A stretch of 64,000 bases of DNA, from positions 129,501 to 193,500 of the forward strand of contig JAJTWR010000338.1 of assembly GCA_021613335.1 (NCBI GenBank), in the 5' to 3' direction. Shown in pieces: positions 59,737 to 64,000 of the stretch (its first letter is position 1; each line of letters begins with the position of its first letter). The translations under genes and the position numbers were made by a program. This DNA is from Whitmania pigra. Lineage: Eukaryota; Annelida; Clitellata; Hirudinida; Haemopidae. The notes beneath the pieces are model-generated. The model was given only the letters and a program-made list of their open reading frames with translations. It did no database searches and was not told the DNA's origin.

Positions 59737-62700
59737 ATGGACAGTAAACATCATCATGCAAAGGTTGGAAAAGTGATTGTTTTAAAATATAAATTCATTT
59801 TTAAAGCTTATGTTGTAATTTGATTTGCGGGAATTACAGCTTCTTGTGAATTTATGTTAAGGGTTTTGGCATGCAATTTCTCTAATTTGAAAACACGAAG
59901 ACATAATTCAAGAAATCTTTTTTTAATCAATTTGACTGTTTTGAGATACAGGCACTGCGCAATCATTGTCGATTTGGTTTGGCTTGCGTACAGATCATTT
60001 GTCTATAGTTGTATGTTGTCACAAACACTTAAGTTTAGAAATTGTTAACATAATTTATTCACAGTCTAAGGTCGCTTTTAAATATTGATCTGCTATCGAC
60101 CCCGACTCTAGTCACAGCTGCGAGGGCGATGAGAGAGCGATTGAGTGGGGTTGATGATGATAGTGTTGACCATGGCTAAAAGTAATGATGTAATAACCAG
60201 AATAACAATAATATATCTCTAATTTTAGGGTTGATGATATGTGCACAAAAGAGTTTAATACCGCAAACGGCCAGGTATATCGCTTGAGTTCGTTTATCGA
60301 ATGCAGCTTTTCCTTAAATGAAAGGATCCTTAAAATGTGGTGACTTTTCACAACAGAAACTAAAACTGATTAGGATGGCGTTTTATACGAGTTAGATATT
60401 TTGATCAATGTGCTGCTGTAACAAAGAAGCTTGTTGTATGAGAATTTATTTAAGAAGTCTCGCAAGCATGCATTAATAGACAAACCCACTCTAACAAAAT
60501 ATTCAACAGCCTTTAAGGTGTCTGGTGATTGGAGGGAGTGGTTTCCTTGGAAGGCATCTGGTAGAAAAATTGTTGGAAAGGGGTCATGAGGTCATCGTGT
60601 TTGACCTAAGGACTACATTTCATGACGATAGAGTACAATTCTTCAATGGTGATCTCTGCAACAAGCAGGTATGACAAGTGTTGTGTAGTTATCCTATTAT
60701 TTTTTCAGAAAAAATGACAACGCCTTTTTAAAAATAAATTTTTATCAAAAAATTATTTTCAAAATGGTTTATTTTCACATGAACATTATCTTTTGGTGAA
60801 TAAAAGCTGGCTGATATTGATCTGTCGTCCCAGTAAGCAAACTATGTTCGCATAACTCACCCTTTGAGGGGCTACAGATTTCATTTCTCATTAATATACC
60901 TTTCAAACTGATATCATTATTTATCATGAGTCATCCTTGAACATGTGTGCTCGCATCTATGGTTTGCTGTGAATTATATGAATTGAATTCTATCTCAGAT
61001 ATGAATGGATGTATGTTTGTGAAATTCAGTCCAGGCAAAGCAATGAAATGAAAAACATGGGTGCATAGGTGTATCTTATTACAGGCAATTATTGATTGAT
61101 AACTATGCAAATTTATATTCTGGAGCATTATGAAAGTTAAAGATGTTAACATCTGTATTATGCAATTCAATAGCGTTATAATTTGTCACCATCTTCATCA
61201 TCATCAGGATCTCTTGCCATCTATGGAAGGAGTTCATACAGTCTTCCATTGTGCCACTCCGAGTCCTCTGAGTAACAACAAGAAAGTTTTTTTCAAAGTC
61301 AACGTAGAGGGCACCAAGAATGTCATTGAAGCGTGTCAAGAGAAGGTCGTTAAGGTAATGACAGGGAAGAATACCTGTATTCGATGTGGGTTCAACTGTC
61401 TTTGTCAGCCAAGCAAGCATAAGACTAAAGAAAGTTTTTAAATTAATTTTACTTGTAAGACAATTAAAGATTTGCTTCACTTCATATTTTTCTTTTATTC
61501 TTCTATGCTACTTGAATTTCTTTCATGAAATTTATCAGCGAGAACTTTTATTATTAATTTATGACTTGCAGATGTTATTGTTGTTTGGTAGAATTTGGTG
61601 CTGACCAGTAGTGCGAGTGTGGTGTACTCCGGCCGTAACCTCGAGAACGGCACCGAGGATCTGCCCTATGCCAGGAGGCCCATGGACTACTACACTCAAA
61701 CAAAAATTCAGCAAGAAAAGGTGGGTTTAACTCATTTCAAGTTAAATTCTTGTGATCATTTTGTTCTGAAACCTTCCCAAAAAATACTTAAAAAATTGAC
61801 AAAAACCTTTTATTATTTTGAACAGCTTGTTCTTGAAGCAGACAGCGAACATCTGAACACAGTAGCCATCAGACCCCATGGCATCTTTGGTCCCAGGGAT
61901 CCTCACATGCTGCCCACTACAGCAAGGCTGGCAGCTGCTGGAAAAACAAAGTTCATAATTGGGTAAACATTATGTCAAGGATAATAAAATGAATTTAGGG
62001 CTAAAATTGTTTTTAGATAATATAAATTCAGTTTAAAGATGAGATTTAAAATAATTACCAGAAAGGGAAAAAATTTGGTCGACTTCACATACGTCGAAAA
62101 CGTGGTTCTCGGACACATCATGGCTGCTGAGAATCTCGGACCAAACTCCAATCTCAAGGGAAAGGTTCGAAATGCTGGATCTTATCCAGTCTATGAGTTT
62201 TCTTCATTCATCTCGATTGAATGGATTGCGAGTGACCATTTTATGATTTCTGGTTGTGACTGTAATTATGTAGTTATATTAATAGTTATGCTAAAAAAAA
62301 AGGTCATTGACTGGTAATTAATTTAATTTATCCTTAAGTGGATTTTACTTAGTTTTCAAGCACTAACTAAATGCAATAATGTAAATGTGGCAATTTCAAC
62401 TAGAAGCTTTTACATCCATTTTGAAGCATTTTAAATAAAATGCGTTAATGATGAATCATTTGGCTATATAAATATAAGGGATTGTTTGGATATAAAATAT
62501 AAGAGATTGTTTTGGATATAATTCTGTAAATTACAGGCCTACAACATCACAAATGATGAGCCTGTGTTGTTCTGGAAGTTCATGGCAAAGATGTTGACAG
62601 GACTCGGATATGCAGCTCCAAAGTATCATCTCAACTATTACCTGATCTACTTCCTGGCAGTCATTGTCCACTTCTTTGTGCTCATACTCAGCCCCTTTAA

Positions 62701-62887
62701 GACCATTCGTCCCACCCTGAGTCCGATGACCGTTGCCCTGGCCGGCACTCACCACTTCTACAGCTGCGAAAAGGCCAAGCATGATTTTCACTATCGGCCT
62801 TCAGTGAAATTGGACGAGGGCATAAAGAAAACTCTGGCATCTTGTCCTGACCTTCACCACAATTCACCTAATAAGAAGACCAGCTAA
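59737..62887 (+). CDS. NSDHL: sterol-4-alpha-carboxylate 3-dehydrogenase (decarboxylating)
   Basis: Exons 59737-59763, 60510-60668, 61208-61354, 61592-61720, 61826-61962, 62062-62164 and 62537-62887 give 350 residues (human 373). The enzyme oxidises and decarboxylates C4-carboxylated sterols in the ER during C4 demethylation. It is a short-chain dehydrogenase/3-beta-HSD. The Rossmann motif GGSGFLG lies at about 15-21, TSSASVVY holds the catalytic Ser, and Y145-K149 is the YxxxK pair in [21 protein letters not shown] and [17 protein letters not shown] are family-typical. A hydrophobic segment ([17 protein letters not shown]) near 270-290 is the membrane anchor. The first exon (nine codons, MDSKHHHAK) is inferred from an ATG followed by an in-phase donor. 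If real, the N-terminus is shorter than in mammals. Confidence 0.93.
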
Positions 62888-63257
62888 ACGAGCCAACATT
62901 CTTGGATGTGCCTTTTCCATTTGCCTTGCAGCTTGAAAATTTGTTATTTTCTCTACAGATAGAACGATTCGAAACGGTCGAGCTAGATTTATTTTCTTGT
63001 GATGCGAGATGATAATAGATTTTAGGCATTGACAATCAATCTGCAAGCTTTTAATGCATGAAAGTTCCCAGCAGATTCCATGAAGCTTGAAATTTATCTC
63101 CAGGTAGTCAATAATTTTTTCGTTGAAATTTTGTTTATGGTCTACAGATTTCACTCATTGCACTTTTTATAGAGAAAAGATGTATGCATTTATTTCTGGC
63201 AAATGGGGCATTTGGTTGGCTTGCTTGTGGAGTTTCATATTTTTCATGCATTTTTTG

Positions 63258-63263
63258 AATAAA
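63258..63263 (+). terminator. polyadenylation signal of NSDHL
   Basis: AATAAA about 370 bases after the NSDHL stop codon. Confidence 0.6.
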
Positions 63264-64000
63264 GATAAAATTGAACTTAAGCATACTCATTGACATTCAA
63301 GAAATTCCATCGAAGGCACTGTTGATACGACGTTCAGGCCAAGCATGTATTTATAAATAACATTAAACTTCTAAGCATCAAAAATGGGCAGCTAATAGCA
63401 GTAGCCTCTTTGTAAAAACTGAAGATGTCAGGTTGTATTGTCATGTCTGCTTATCAAATATCTAAACAATAATGATCTTTCTGACCAAATAAGTCAGTGA
63501 AAATGTGAACGTTTGCAGAGCAGCACGATCGCGCGAGCAAATAGAAAGCGTTTTAAAAATGCATTACACCACATCGTGAGATTAACTTTGAACGAGATGA
63601 GATATGAACAGCAGATGTTAAAATAACAGATAAAATGGAATATGTGAGATGACTGGTCATAATCAATTTGATGAAAATGCAAAATTCAAACAACAAAAAA
63701 CGTAAGCATTCTGAACTGTAGACTCAAATTGGAATAACATTATGACTTATTAGCCAAAGATTAAGGACTCGGATCCTTAGTTTTACTGGCTGGTTTAATT
63801 GATCACAAATTAATATATCACCTGAATATATGCACTGAAAAATGACACTTTGAACTAAAAGTATCTCCAAGATCTCAAAGGAACCGACTCCCCGCAGTCG
63901 AAAGATTCGAGTGCAAAACAAAGCACCCTCGCTTTACATCTCAGTAACGACAGGAAGAGACCAAGACGGTCATCATTCCCAGCACGAGAGACATCGAAAG
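63264..64000. other. gene-free end of window
   Basis: About 0.7 kb with no recognisable exon, RNA or repeat. The two minus-strand frames at 63494-63682 and 63724-63921 have no motif. Confidence 0.5.

Noticed and set aside
1..64000. CRISPR array, operon, prophage or integron
   Set aside because: The window is eukaryotic nuclear DNA with spliced genes; no regularly spaced repeats or bacterial-type gene strings are present.

Overview
This window is an AT-rich (by eye) piece of an intron-rich animal genome. Evidence: short exons with GT-AG introns of about 70-1,900 bp, polyadenylation signals, no operons, and metazoan genes such as WIPF, MORC2, 4E-BP and NSDHL. Gene content suggests a bilaterian invertebrate, possibly a lophotrochozoan. 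That placement is inference; the sequence alone does not settle it. All gene models below come from reading the six frames by eye and joining exons whose splice sites and phases agree.

Layout. 128-1361 (+) is the 3' end of an unrecognised gene. PSMD11/Rpn6 (4090-6881, +) is followed by a decayed non-LTR retrotransposon fragment (7312-7850). A WIP/verprolin homologue (9549-16480, +) then converges on a 32-exon MORC2 homologue (18319-30422, -). NDUFA2 (31022-31722, +) lies head to head with MORC2. Next come a ricin-B-type beta-trefoil lectin gene (32829-34540, -) head to head with ACOT13 (34866-35540, +), a GT92 glycosyltransferase (36270-38171, -), BCS1L (39473-41414, -) head to head with MED18 (41752-43305, +), an SRSF4/5/6-type splicing factor (43853-45660, -), RPS10/eS10 (46593-47220, -) head to head with LRRC56 (47784-53048, +), a 4E-BP translation repressor (54907-57066, +) and NSDHL (59737-62887, +).

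The genes do not form one pathway. Most are housekeeping genes: proteasome lid, complex I, complex III assembly, Mediator, splicing, ribosome, cap-dependent translation control and sterol synthesis. They are packed with four divergent gene pairs separated by about 0.3-0.6 kb. Repeats include a dispersed tRNA-like SINE family, a 979-bp terminal-inverted-repeat DNA transposon remnant inside an LRRC56 intron, two short tandem duplications between the splicing-factor and RPS10 genes, and a (CAT)n tract in a MORC2 intron.

I found no CRISPR array, no virus and no clearly new biological system. The more interesting points are the WIPF gene built entirely of phase-1 introns, the MORC2 micro-exons, the SINE family, and an unusual lectin gene whose first coding exon appears to be six bases.
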